64,000 nt of DNA. Origin: Leptidea sinapis. Lineage: Eukaryota; Arthropoda; Insecta; Lepidoptera; Pieridae. The stretch is taken from NCBI RefSeq assembly GCF_905404315.1, contig NC_066265.1, positions 24,514,501-24,578,500 of the forward strand. Direction: 5' to 3'. Positions within the stretch are counted from its first letter, which is position 1; each line of letters begins with the position of its first letter. Both the position numbers and the translations under genes were made by a program. Under the pieces are notes generated by a model that was not told the DNA's origin, did not search any database, and saw only the letters and a list, made by a program, of their open reading frames with translations. Below are positions 12,701-27,700 of the stretch, in pieces.

Positions 12701-15700
12701 AATGTATTGAGAAGCAACAGTCAATATGTTTATTTCTTTAAATTTTTCTCTTAATGATTCTTTAGGACCTAGGTTATAAATCGCGCGAATACCCCTAATA
12801 ATATAGGTAGACATCTCTCGCGGATACACGAAGTATAATATTATTGATAATCATTGTCTATGTTCCAATAGATGACAATCAGTAGATACATACTCCATGT
12901 GTGGCAAGATCTAGTTGTCTTAAAAACATAGCTGGCAAAATTTAGTGCAACAGTTTTGAATGGATTTAATAATAATAATAAAGCACATTTATTTCCTTAA
13001 CTAACATAACATAAAAATATATATACATTTATATAATATTTACATATTAAATTGTTAAGGCCCCTGGTGGGTATAGGTCTCCTCCAACAATTTCCAGGTT
13101 GCTCGTGACTTTGCTTTTTGAGTCCAGTTTTCTCTAGCAAGTTTTATGATCTCATCAACCCATCGTTCTTTAGGACGTCATCTGGCTCACTTGTCTCGTG
13201 AATTGATTATATTCTCTGTAATAGCCCAGTGGGAGGCTCCTTTGCACATAATGCCGGCTAGATTATGGGTACCACAAACGGCGCCTATTTCTGCCGTTAA
13301 GCAGTAATGTGTAAACATTACTGTGTTTTGGTCTGAAGGGCGCGCTAGCTAGTGAAATTACTGGGCAAATGAAACTTAACATCATACGTCTCAAGGTGAC
13401 GAGCGCAATTGTAGTGCCGCTCAGAATTTTTGGTTTTTCAAGATCCTGAGCGGCACTGCAACAGGACGACACTGAGGCAGGGCGTATCAATTACCATCAG
13501 CGGAACGTCCTGCTCGTCTCGTCCCTTATTACCATATATATAGAAAAAGGGACATTTTACTAACATAGAAATATTACATAATGACCTATTTGCAAGCTAC
13601 CATAAGTTAGTTTCAATGGATTTACTTTGTTATAAAATTTTAACCACCACATTGTTATCGTTATTGATAGGAATAACGATTAAACAACTGTAATGGAGGC
13701 TGTTCTATTAATTATTAAAGTGATCTTTAATAGTGAATTCAAATACTCATTACTTAGAAATATTTTGGAAGTTCGTAACTAGAAGCGGAGAGAGCTGTAC
13801 GAAGATCGCAAAGGGTTATTCAGTGATAATGTATCACATAAGTTTATTGGCACCTCAATTACCGCGATACAAAGTTGTGTACTTGTTCCCTGTTATACTT
13901 AATTGAGTTATTGACTGCAGCTTTGCGGGTTTCGGTGTTGACTGGTGCGGTTACGTTAAACTATGCAAAAAGTTGAGTGCGGTTGCGAAAGTATACTGTT
14001 TGTATTCATATGATAATATGACTTAAAAGAATTTCTTATTAAAATTCTTATTAAAATTTTTTGTTTAAATTGATATAATTAACTAGCTGACCCAGCAAAC
14101 GTTGTATTGCCATATAAAGTAATAAGAATAAAAACTTAATTTTTTTTTACCTCCGGAGAAAGTTCGAACGATATAAAGATTCTAATTAATTATTCATTTT
14201 AAACTATTCTTTTCACAAATCAATTGTGAACGACGGGGGACACATCAAAGGAAAAACAAAATTGTTGTTTTTATTTAATTTCGAACATTTTCATATTTAT
14301 TCACCTTTTAAACCTTCTCTGGACTTCCACAAATAATTCAAGACCACAAATAATTTCGAGTTTTAGCGGGACTAACGAACAGCAATTAATTTTTATATAT
14401 GTATATAGATAATGAACGTCAGATAGACTAGCTCAGATGTTGAATCGTTAATATCACTGTATCGTATCATTTGAAGTATATCAAATGACGTTTATATGCA
14501 AGAACATAATAAATTTAAAAGAAAAGTCTTGATTATTGCGAAGTGTGAAGTAACTTGGAATTCGAGGGTCGTGTCCTATGGGGGAAACCTTCAGGCAGTT
14601 CGCAACAGCTACATTTCAGAAACGGTTCATATTATTTACAGTAAGATAAATAGGGGTAATAGGAGTGAACAAAATTTATTGCCGATTGCTTTACCACTTA
14701 AACTACGAATTTTGTAGATATATAATTCGTTGTGTTCTTATTTTATTAGATTAATGAGACGTTTTTTGCTAGTTAAAGAGATATAGAGTAAAATAAACTT
14801 TAAAAAAATGTAAATAATTTACAATTACAAACTAATTTAAGAATAGTAAATTGAAGTACATAGAAATCTTAATAAATACTCTTTGTAAAGTAGAAAATAA
14901 TTATTCCACAGAAATTTCTTTTTATTTACATAATAAACAGTAGAATTAATTGGTAATACGATTGCGATCGAACGAACTCTCCACATAAACTGTTATCTGA
15001 AAGGCTCAAATTTAATAGTAGTTATTATTTAATTGTAAGTAATTTAGTAATAAAAATATTATATAGTAATCGGACACCAGTCGGACTGTTTACCAGTGGG
15101 TTACATTTGCACAGAATGCCGGCTACATTATGGGTACCACAACGGCACCTATTTCTGCCGTGAAGCAGTAATGTGTAAGCATTATTGTGTTTGGGTCTGA
15201 AGGGCGGCGCAGCTAGTGAAATTACTGTGCAAACGAGACTTAACATCTTATATCCCAAGGAGACGAGCGCAATTGTGGAGCCGGTGAGAATTTTCAAGAA
15301 TTCTGAGCGGCACTGCATCGTAATGGGCAGGGCGTACGATCAGCTAAACGTCCAGCTCGTCTCGTCTCTCATTGTCATAAGAAAAAACACAGACCTTGAT
15401 GCGTGTGATTATTTTGAAATAAATCAGGCGTCTTAAAATAAATGAAAGTCACGTTGAAATATTTACTTACGTGTAAACCGTATAAAATTGCACTTTCTAT
15501 CCATTTTTTTTTATTTTGTTAGCCCCACGCAATGCCCTGTTCCGTGCGATACAAAATGAGTTTATGGGACCCTTTGTTGGCTGCGGTCTAATCTATGGGG
15601 TTCGTGAATAGTGAGGTGAGTGGAAGATTCTCCACCGTTGTTGTCCGACTTACGGCAGATTACATGACATACATTTAATTCTTACGTGACTTGCGTCCCT

Positions 15701-18700
15701 CTGTTTCGTATTAAATCTGTGCTATCCTCGTTTATTACTTCAAAATTATTTCTTTATTCAATTAAATCGAACCTTATTTGTAGTTCCAAGATTGTTGTAA
15801 TTCAGCATCTAACCGTATTAAAAAAATAGTTGATGACTTGTTGATATTAACATATATATAATTTATGATTTATCTTAAATTTGGCTATCTATTAGTTACA
15901 GTTTTATTATATATTATTATGAAAATAAGGGACGAGACCAGAAAGACGTTCAGCTGATGGAAATTGATACGCCTTGCCAATTACAATGCAGTGCCGCTCA
16001 GGATTCTTGATAAACCCAAAAATTCTGAGTGGCGCTACAATTGCCCTCGTCACCTTGAGATATTAGATGTTGTCTCATTTGCCCAGTAATTTCACTAGCT
16101 TACGGCGCCCTTCAGACCGAAACACAGTAATGTTTATACATTACTGCTTCACGGTAGAAATAGGTGCCGTTGTTGTACCCATAAAATAACCGGCATCCTG
16201 TGCAAAGGTGCCTCCCACTAGTAAGATATGTATAGCGATCTAGCGATCCTTTGTGACCTTCACCTGCATTGATATCTTGTAGTAACAACCTGACCATTCA
16301 TCCAATCACCACCAATCAAAGTCCAGAATTACGTGTCATATTTTTGTACGAGTATTGGACTCATTTTCTTAAATAAAAGAAGCCTTAGTTACTCTCTTTA
16401 ATAAACGCTATCCAGCCATAAATGGCCTAAAGGAGATAAATAAGCCGGATAAAAGGGTGTTTGTAGGTGACAGTAGTAATTGACAGATTTAATCTTTAGT
16501 TCGGGCATTGGGGCGATACAAGTTAAAGCCTAAATGAGGTTGTTCGCTGCCATGTCGATCTTTTACTAAATCTCCAATAAAAATAAATAAAAAAAAACTG
16601 TCATAAAATATTCAAACTTAACAGTATGTGCAGTTTTCTTTCGGTGCAAAACTACACCACGTGTACTTCCGCATCGAAACTGCACTTGTAGTATCGTATT
16701 CTGGTTTGAGGAGTTTCAGTACCTCTGTGGCCATAGGTATATATGAGACAACCCATCGCTAAGGTACTGGGTGACGAACACCGTGAAATAGCCGTCATGA
16801 ATATCGTCGCGTACGCAACGCCTGTGGTCGCTTTGTTACAACTCCTGCCACTATTGTGTCAGATAATAGGTACTTTTTAATAGCATTGGTATTTCGCTTG
16901 GTTCTTTATTCATTCATTTGGTGCCGCAATAGGTAGAACCGTGAAATCTCAACACCTCGTGTTTTTCGGTTTTTAAGTCATATGTATGTTTATCCGACGC
17001 TGTATAAAGTTAGCAACACTTTTGTAATTCCTTTGTTGCATTGACTTCTACTATTTACCACTGGACTGGCGGCTGTTAAAGTGCTTTTGTGCCTGTTTGA
17101 TATTCGCCAGTTTGGCGCTGTTGGGCATGTAGCGAGAGTCTGCGGTACTGAAACTAGTGATGACAACCTCAGCAAACATCGATAGATGGTGGGAAACTAT
17201 GTACAAATAGAAGGGTACTTTATAACGTTGATTCTTGAAGTATAAATAACACGGAAGACGTACGAAATTAATTCAAAAGGCAAAAATACTCAGAGTATTG
17301 TACGTTCCTTCGCTGACATTTGTATTATACGTCAAAATTAATTATCTGGACCTAGCGTCCAGCGAATGGCGCTTCAAATAGGCACAAATATTTGCTGTCA
17401 AACATATGGAACAGCCTGTCCAGTGGTATTTATACAGGTCAGTGACTAGTGTTACTAAAGAATTGGGCCGCGGTATCCACTTACATATGACCCGTATGTG
17501 TTTGTTTGTGCTCCTCTTCCGTTAAAAAATAATAATAATAATAAAATAATAATAATAAATTCTTTATTTCGACCAACAAAGGATCATAATGTGTTAGTAA
17601 CAAAATACCTTAAAACCTAGTGTTAGTACAAGATATCTTAAAATCTAAACCTTCCTAATCTAGGACAGGACCGACTTGTCAGCACATGTATAAAACAGCA
17701 GTGGTTCAGGTACTGACAATCGAACCTGTGATAAAATGCCCTCAGAATACCGTTGGGGCTAGCCCGGACCCTACGCAACAGGGACGTACACCGCTGACGC
17801 ATAGTCGCGTAAAAACAATCTATGCATGCCTCAGCAAACATCCCCGATGCGCTGCAGTATCGTGGCAGCCCCAATAACATTCTGAACGCATTATTATACT
17901 GAACACGCAGGGCATTGTACTGCTTCTGCGCATAGTCGACCCACAGACTGCTCGTGTAAAATGAGGTGCAGTATGCTTTGAAGAATTATATTAAATAAAT
18001 ACTAATTTGGAAATACTTTTAGTCTGCCTCAGCACAAGCCGCGCTCCAAGCAGCTCAAGTGATCTCGAACACTGCAGGGGCTGCTATCGTCGCAGGCACC
18101 GGGGCCGCTCTACAACCCGCTAATGGGGGCACTGAAATACAGGTACCTAGGCTAAATTAAATCAAAAATCAATACGCTTGAATTCATATTTTCAAATCAA
18201 ATCAAATCATAAATATTTTTATTTCATAGGCAAATCATATTACATTTCAAATATGTAATTTTTTTTCATACAGCTCATTCGGAAGGCAGATTTTCTCAGA
18301 GAAGATGTTACAAGTTCTTATTTTTAATCTAATTTATAAATAATTTCGATTACAATATATGCAAAGTGACGCAACAAAAATACTCAAACGTCAAAAACTG
18401 AAATATTTACACGAGTAACTAAAAAAAAAGTAAATTAAAAATTATAAACACAAGACTTATTGAGTAGAGTAGATGCCTCAATCCTGTGTGGATTGTGGCA
18501 TCTACTCTACTCTATCGTAAAGAAATGAATTCATTATGCTATGCGGACAATTTTGTTTACGTTTAAGCGATGTAAGAATAAAGGTGATTTTCCTAAGGGT
18601 GAAATTTCATGTGTCTTTAATTAAAGCGCATACACCTACCCAAAAGCAAAAACCTAGCAATGATCACCAACACGTGATCCGCACGCGAGTTTATCCTCCT

Positions 18701-21700
18701 AATCCTATAAAAATACCTTCTTTTAATACTATATTTAAAGTCGAGTTTCCTTTGATATATATATCCAATCGCTTTTTTACGTGGTTTAATGTATAATCTT
18801 GTTTCAGGGCGGACCAAACACAGTGCTGCGTGTGATCATCGAGCACATGTTGTATCCCATCGTGCTCGATATATTGTACTCTATTTTCCAACGCTACGGA
18901 AAAGTGCTCAAGATTGTAACATTCACCAAGAACAGTAAGTAAACCATATTATCGGATTGCCTAAAAAAAAGAGTAAAACAAAAGAGATATCGATGAAATT
19001 AAAAGAAATGAAATTTTATTTGCAAGAAACATTGTAGTTAAGATGTTAACATAATATTATTAATAATCCAATTTGTTTCGTCAATTGACATGCAAAATAT
19101 GTTTTTAAAATGTACCAACACACTACTGTTATACTGAAACATGTCGGATTTCACAATGCCATCATAAATATTAATAAATATAAATTTAAAGATGTAAATA
19201 ATTTAATAACTCATTTAGTACCTATGTATAATGTCAACAAGTTCAATGTCTCAAAATAGTAATCACAATAGATGGCCCATTTACTTCCATAGGTTCGTAA
19301 GTGCGAGTGAGAGCGTGATATTGACAAAACCGCTTCCACATTTTATAACAGAAAATTTGCGATAGCAAATAGTACTATAGTACTTACTTTGCTTTGCAGT
19401 GCTATTCCTTGTATTAAAATGTAAATATTTTGATTAAATTATTCATAATATTACAAATGCCAAAACAAAATTAAATTTAATTTTTGAAGTGAAACCTTTT
19501 TCAGCGTCGTTGAGCAGTTTTCTTGGAATGGGTATAAAATGTTAAACTCACGACAACGACACGTGAACTGATTGAAAATTCGTAAGACAGTCGTTGAAAT
19601 TATGGATGAAAGTTGACTTTTCCGAGAGCTAAACTTTTTTATGTAAAATAATTGTAATAGAACTGAAGTGTTAAATTTTATATGTAATATAAAATGTCAC
19701 TTTGTGTACGGTAGCGCAATAAATGAATAATGTATTTAACCACATAAATGCTAGTACTTTTATACTGAAAAATAAATTAGCAGTGCGTGCGTAATTCAAA
19801 TTTTTAACCTTTCCAAAATATTCAAAAATGCACAACGTTAATGTTCAAGTTTTCACTTCTGCCGACACACCCGTAGTGCAAACCATTATTTTTTACCGTG
19901 TTCTAACACAACGTGCTAAATGATGCAATAGTGGAAGTTAAGATTTAGTTTGGTAGAGGAAATCTGTTATACGACGTTTACATAGAGTACCTGTACGCTT
20001 TTCGGCACATGCTGTCCCTTTTACTTGGTATTGGGGTAAATGGTAACTATGCGGCTAAGCCACATCTATACAGCATCATCATCATCAGCCGGAAGACGTC
20101 CACTGCTGGACAAAGGCCTCCCCCAAAGATCTCCACGACTATCGGTCCTGCACTGCCCCCATCCAACGTATTCCGGCGATTTTGACCAGATCGTCGGCCC
20201 ATCTTGCCAGGGGCCTACCAACACTATCTTCCGGTATGTGGTCGCCATTCGAGGACTTTACTGCCCCAACGGCATATATTTTATTATACAGCATTTTTTA
20301 AATGTATGTCATTATGCATTTAAATTACAAATGTTTCACAATAACAAATCGTTTGTTCAAACTTTGAATAGTCTATATTTTCCTTAACAAAAACAACGAA
20401 TCATTTATCCGTCGGTTTGTAAAGAAAACTTACGAATGTAAAGTGCACGGCATTAGTCGGCAAGATGCACCGCTACTGCGCGTCGTTGTATCAAAGAAAA
20501 TGTAAATGTCACGACCAAACGAATATTTTAATAAAGAACATTTAAATATAAAGAGATTTCGTATTCAAGAAACACTACTTTTGTAAGAGCGCATTTGACT
20601 GGATAGATAAGTTCTTTAAACCTCGGTCGATAGATTTAAACTTTATAACTTACTGTCTTTTGCTATTATTTTATTGAAATTATTTTGGTTTCACGAGAAA
20701 ATTGTACATCACTTCAAGGATCTTTAATATTAACCATCTCTAGACTTCAAGATTGAAATTAATAGCTATATATATTTAGTTCTGATGGGATTTGATTTTG
20801 CAATTTTCTTTATTGCTTAAATACAACTTTTGAATCAGTTTTTTTTTTTCAAACAGACGTCGTACGACCTCTTACGTTGCGATTCTACGTCGTTTGTTTT
20901 TGGTTAGAGTTTTTTTTTCGTCGTTTCGTTATAAAATAGTGTAATTAAGGTAGCTCTTTAAATTTTATGAGTATATATGGTTTTTTTTTTCAACATTAAA
21001 TCAAGCATTTTTATACAGATACCGATATAGAGAAAATACTCCAAATGGCCACTAGAACAATTTATTTACTGTCTATTTTATTGTCAATACTCTATGAGTT
21101 TAAAATCTTAAGTGAAAATTTTCTTTTCTTTACTTATTGTTATAAAAATTTAATCGGCTAACATACACAGATAAGTCTTGGAAGCTTTAAGTGTTTGTAA
21201 TTATATTTTATACTATTTAATATCTTAAAATAAAGTAAAAAATACTTTTTAATTTGTAAATATTCTGTGTCGTAATATAAGCAAGCGGTAAGCGCCTATA
21301 ACAAATCAAATTTAGGGGCATTTCAAGCGTTCCATCAAAATGATCTTGTGATGAAACTGGGATGTTGGCATCAGAACTCCTGAATCTATCCATGTATGTT
21401 AGGCGTGTTTAAGATTATTAGAAGTGTCACTAAATTCCCTTTGTGTATTCTTATCTAGCGTTATAATTAAGGTACTTGCAGTTGAGTATATGGGTCGGAT
21501 TTTTATAACTGTCCTCACTATTTCTTCCTATTTTCATTCGTAATTTTGTTTAATATAATGTGTTTGACCACGGTACATATTTTTTCCCATATGTTGAGGA
21601 CAAAGTACTTTTAAAAAAGTAAATTACAACTCAGATTATACTATTCATCTAAAATGTTAAAAGATATATAATAATATAGTATATAAGGGCTTTTGATATA

Positions 21701-24700
21701 TCACAGGCTTACAATCAAATTTGAAATTTTAATAGCTCCAATCGCTTTTTATAACAGCTTATGTTTAAAACACTACTGATAGATTTACCAAACAACACAT
21801 CCAAGGGCATGAATCCATTTAAAATTTAAATCGTACCCTCATGCATAACCTAAATAAATCCGGGCGTACACAGGACGCTGGTAGGTACATATTTGATAAG
21901 CTTTCTGGGTGCCGGAGCACTCTTCTAAACTCTCCTGCCTAATTATAAATATCGCTAAGCTTACGGCGACTGCATAATTAATTTTATATTACATAATAGC
22001 AGAAAGAGTTTATTTAATTTTGAATTTAAACAAAACCGTTATCATATAGTGTTTTGTGTACTTACATTATGTACATTTTAAAAGTAAAATTTAGTGTAAA
22101 CTTTCAGAGGTATAATGTTTGGTAATAATACAATATTAGAAATAAAGACTTAATCAAAAATATAGAAAAATTAATTAATATTTGCAATAACACCAAATCT
22201 AAAGTGATGATGTGTACATTCCCATACTCCTCGGATTTGACTGCATGAAAAAGAATGCTATCTCTCAGAGCGCCATTAGTTTACGAAGCGGTAGTAGTAT
22301 CTAGTATATTAGAAATGACACTAAAAATAATTCTAAAGGAATCAATTTTGAGAAAATAAATGCCTTTTATACCTTTTACAGTTTTAAATTTTTCAAAATT
22401 AATAACAGTCAGTAATTTAAAAACAGTCTTTCATTTGAAACAAAGGTTAAAAAAATTGATTCTTATTTTAAAAAATGGTAAAAAATTATACAGTTGTGTA
22501 AAAGTTTTTTTTATAGTTTACTATTTTTTGGTTAAATGGTTACCTTTTTAAAAAGACATTTACTGTTGTACTAGAACATGTACTCTTTTCTATAATACTA
22601 ATTTCGTACTCAAAATGTTAAGTGAATAAAATCTAGGCCAAACAAAATTGATTAAATCCCGCGCACATAAATATGAAAAGTAATTTCTTACGTAAACAAA
22701 CGCACGTCGCTGGCGTGAAGATAAGGGGAACAAAGTTGTATATTATCCGAGGGAGATCTATGCAAACTTCATTAGGAATTTGCCATTTTATGAATCGATA
22801 CTTTATGTGTGTTCGCGTTTCTAAGTACTCATAACTCGTCGGTATCGGGACACCACCTCCGCTAATGCAACGTTTCCAATTTCCGAACGTCGCCGTCGAC
22901 CCGAGCTCAGTTTCCGAAACGGCTGTTTGCTTTTTTAACGCATTCGTCATTGTCCAATTGTAAAAGCTTTGTCTGTGCAATGTTTATTAAAGTTTGTGAA
23001 AACGAAAGGAATTTTTACATTACAGTGCTATTTATTGCTTGAGCGTCTCTAACTTCTTAGCTTGTAACGATTTTATCCGCTTTACTATATTATAGTGGGA
23101 GGCTCCTTTGCACAGGATACCGACTAGATTATGGGTAGCACAACGGCGCCTATTTCTACCGTGAAGCAGTAATGTGTAAACATTGTTGTGTTTCGATGTG
23201 AAGGGCGCCGTAGCTAGTGAAATTACTGGGCAAATGAGACTTAATATCTTACGTCTCATGGGGACGAGCGCAATTGTAGTGCCGCTCAGAATTTTTGGGT
23301 TTTTCAAGAATCCTTAAGGGGCACTGCATTGTAATGGACAGGGAGTATCAATTACCATCAGCTGAACGTGCTGCTCGTCTCGTCCCTTATTTTCATAAAA
23401 AAAGACACCAAGCATATATCAATAAATCTATGGAATTTTTGTAAAATTCGAATTTGAAATCAGGTTTCTTTTCTCACGTATCACTTACATTTTTACCTTG
23501 ACTGTGCCTGGAATAAAAACTAATTACCTCTGTGAAAAGTGCTACATCATAGAGATGACATTACAAAGAATAGTCCGTAGAACAAGAGAAACACATAAAT
23601 CCCTACTTCAATTATCTTGTCTCGGGGGGGGTAAATAAAGCTCACATTCTGAATCCATTTTACTTTCAATATTCGACTACGAAGCGTAGATCTGTCTTAA
23701 CTTAAGTAACGTATAATGCCTTCGCGGCCAGCAGTGATTTTTGTTTTAAATTTTCATACTTTCGCTCTATTTCTTTTCTTTTGAAAGTATATTTCGCCTT
23801 CTGTAGTCTGTATTCGAGTTATATTTCGAGGCTCTATTGAAATGGATTTCTCGTTATCTTGAAATACACATCGCGCATTTATCAATTTTCTATCAATAAT
23901 ATACGAGTATATAAATTTATATTCCTGATCAAATATCACTGATTCATCTTGAAACCAAATAACTCTTGATTGACTTATTAAATGTTTTCAATTTATTTAT
24001 TTACTCGTTTCCGTTACGACCGAAAATACTTTATAACTCGAACCACTTAGGAGTTGTTACCGAATTTGGATTCATGTTGTTTCGCCTCGTTATTTCCCTA
24101 AGTTCTGAGAGTTTATCTAATGAATATTCTAGAAGTTTTTATCATATTACAATTAATAAAGGCGTCAGACGCCGAAATTTCTGCTACGAGTTTTGTGATG
24201 AATTTTTAATTATATTGTTTGTGACTTATTATGGGAATGTTTTGTTTATAATTTATTTTCGGATTTTATTTACCGTTCGCTTCGGTTATGTGTTGTTTAC
24301 TTTCTTTTGGACAAAATTTTATATTATTTGGTTTGTAGGACATTGCCACTGCTCTTTATATGATCGCATGGTTTAAAAAATATAACATATAATTTACATC
24401 AGTATGTTTATCCACCTCGTCACGTCGTATTCCTCATTGCTGAGGGTCATGATTTCTCTGAGGATTCAACTTTTTGACAATAGTTCGCCATCTAGTAACC
24501 ATCAGTTGTTCGAGGTTGTGGCCATCTTTTCTGGCAATATGTCCAAAGAACTCTTAGATTCTACGGAGGCAGATGGATGAGAGTCTAGTTTTTACAACTA
24601 GTGTGTGAAGGATGGATTGGTTGGTGCGGAATGCTGTCCAAGGGATTTGAAGCATTTTGCTCCAGAACCACATCTCAAAGGCATCAAGCCGATCTTTGTC

Positions 24701-27700
24701 GGCCTTCTTTAGTGTCCATGTCTTAGTCCCATAGCTAAATAAGATAAATATACACGAATATCAGTAAATTTTATGTTATATTTTTTAAACATTTTAACTA
24801 AAACCGGAAATTCGTCTATTTCGTGTGAGTATATTATTTAATATTACTAACTTACCCTGTTTTAAATATATATTTGAAGTTTTTTTTTTATTTTACTCAT
24901 CGCTTTTAACTCAGTAGACTAATACCTATATATTCGCTATGCAAACGACTATGTCTACCGAGGTGAGCGGGTGCGGGGAACCGAATCCTCATTGGTCATA
25001 TAATGTTCACAACATATCGTAATTGGTCGATAAAAATCACAACATTTTGTAGACAATTAATACTGGCTGCTGTGGTTTCATATAAGATGTATGTCCTTAG
25101 TGCTGTAACAGAATGCGTGAAATCCTTTATTAATCGTCTTTGAGCTATAAGGTCTATGATGGTCGCAAAGCTATATATTGTAGCAAGCAGGTGCCTGCAT
25201 TTCATTTTCGTTCAACTACAGAATATAAATATAATATGTAAGTAAATTTATTCAAACTAAAATTAATTCAAAGTTTATTGAAGTAGGCGTTACTTTGCGG
25301 AAATCCAAATGTTTTGAGTTTTATTTAGTGTTAATTCCTCCAATATTTGTCTTTAAACAATTCGACACGTGTTTCGCCTCTACACGAGGCATCCTCAGGA
25401 GATGTTGATTTGCCAAGAGTTTGGACAATTAATCCAGACATTTGGAAAATTATAAATCCAGTCAATTCTCCGTCAAAATCATATATTGAATATGTATACA
25501 TTTTCCGCTCAGTTGATATAATATTGTCTATATTACGTGGTTACTTGCCATCATACACAATCCTAATCCCCGAACAAATCTCAATGAGAGCGTGGCTCTA
25601 ATCCCCGGCCCCGAACCCCGTCTGGACCGCGCGCTTCCACCCCAGATTGGCTTTATTAAGGTGTAGTAGACCGCTACAATTATTATTCGTCCCTTGTTTG
25701 TGGTGGATGTTGTGTCTATGTCCGTTGGATTCTCGTAATTAAGCTTTCGGATCTGAGAATAATGCCCCACGACTTCTTTTATCGTGTTACTCAGATACAT
25801 TAATGATGATGTTTGATTAACTAATTAACTTTTGTTACTACTTTTTGAAGTTATACTACCTACTTTGGGCACGATATGGAAAAAATGTGAGAGTGAAATT
25901 TTAAGGTGCGCGCGTAACACAAATGTAACAGGGTGAAGTTGGATCCTAAAATTTTCTGACGTTTGCGACATTCATTTTTTTTTTGGTTTCTTCGTCTATG
26001 TAATATATAAAATTCTCGTGTCATGCTGTTAAACATTGAACTCCTCCGAAACGGCTTGACCTATTCTTATGAAATTTTTAGTGCATATTGGGTAGGTCTG
26101 AGAATCGGACAACATCTATTTTTCATCCCCCTATATGTTAAGGGTGGTTGGTGGTAACACGAAATTTTTTTGACATTTTTTTTTAAATTTGATTATGAGT
26201 CAGCAATAAAAAGTACATACAACTTCAAATTTTCACCCATCGACGATCAACAGTTACTTTTGTATCGCGATTTTAATATCGGCAATACAACGTTTGCTGG
26301 GCCAGCTAGTTAATATATATAAATCTAATTAATTAAGAATAAGAATAAGAATAATTTATTTAAATTGATCTTTTTACATAAATTACATTAACTTTAAATA
26401 TTTTACAAGCTTATATATAAGTATGACTAAATTATTATTGCCATTGAATCACCACACTAGTCGGAGACTGTATCGTGGGATCAAATAAAGATATGATTAA
26501 CAGTAAACCATTATCTTGGTTGTCATCATTGGCATTACTATTACAAATTTTGAAGGCACTATATACAACTGTAAAATAATAAAATAAAATTCTTAAAGCC
26601 ATCTTTGCAAGATTTTTAAAAGCCATCTTTACAATATAGTTCTTTCTACAAACGTAGAATAGCTGTAGGAATAAATAATTTTAAGGGTTTTTGCTTTGTT
26701 ACGCCAAAGATGTATAACTTCTTGCGTACATACATAAGTCTGTACACACACACTTTTTATACTAGCGTTGCTCTGCTCAAAAATATTTACAAATCTTGGC
26801 AATCTAGTGAATTTAGCATTTTCTTTTATCATTTCAACGTCCAGTACTTTAAGAGGACCCAAATATCGTACCGCAAATCAGACCGAAATATTACCGTAAA
26901 ATATAACATATTCTCATATTATTACCGTAGTATTAGTATAGTTCATTCGTGTATATTGTTTAAATATTAGTAATTTTTTTTAGATTTATCTAATCTAACA
27001 CTTGAAGTACTCGTTGATTATTATTTCACTGTTACTTCTAAAGTAGGATCAAATGTAAGGGTATAAATGCAACTTCCACCTGAAGATATTAATAAAACTT
27101 AAAAGCATAATATTGCTGTTTTGAAGACTGCAAGGATGGAATGAAAGCGGGCGTAAATTGCAATGCATTCAACTTTGACGGAGAACACTTCGCAGTGGAG
27201 CGACAAGATTTAAGATCTCATATAAGTTATATTATAATCGGACTTATACTTAAAGTATCCTTGAGTACTATTTGTTTGTTTTTTTGCTGAGATTTTCTAG
27301 TACAATAACAACTAGTAGTTGTAAATATTCGCTTTTTATTTATCGTACGGCTATCTAAACATTCTTCTCGGCAGTGGGCAGGGCACACAGCTCGACGGAC
27401 AGATGGCCGTTGGGGCAGTATAGTCCTCGAATGGCGACCAAGTACCGAAAGGCGTTGTGTTGGTAGGCCCCCCACAAGATGGACCGATGGTTGGATGAGG
27501 GCAGGGCAGGAGCGATCGATCATTGGGGATCTTTGGGGGAGGCCTTTGTCCAGCAGGGGACGTCTTCCGGCTGAAATGATCATGATGATATCTAAACCTT
27601 ACCACGACGGAAATTAAAATAACCTTATATTAAAAAAATTACGGGACCATATTTTTGACGAGGAAATAACTGGTTAGATCAAAGCTAAATGGCAAGACAA

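Larger units (their letters stand above)
3757..18022 (+). other. heph: heph intron, 14.3 kb
   Basis: GTGAGT to TTTTAG. It carries at least eleven SINE-like copies, tRNA-derived SINE pieces near 4.7, 6.6 and 10.2 kb, LINE ends near 6.2, 12.5, 17.4 and 17.8 kb, and a Helitron at 14.1 kb. Between these, for example at 7.7-8.4, 9.5-10.1 and 16.3-17.3 kb, I see nothing recognisable. Confidence 0.85.
18143..18807 (+). other. heph: heph intron, 665 bp
   Basis: GTACCT to TTTCAG. It contains a T-rich LINE-tail-like stretch (about 18192-18300) and a near-perfect 23-bp hairpin (18462-18512). Confidence 0.85.

Noticed and set aside
23966..24376. 136-codon open frame on the + strand
   Set aside because: Phe/Tyr/Leu/Ile-rich product typical of AT-rich chance frames, with no motif.
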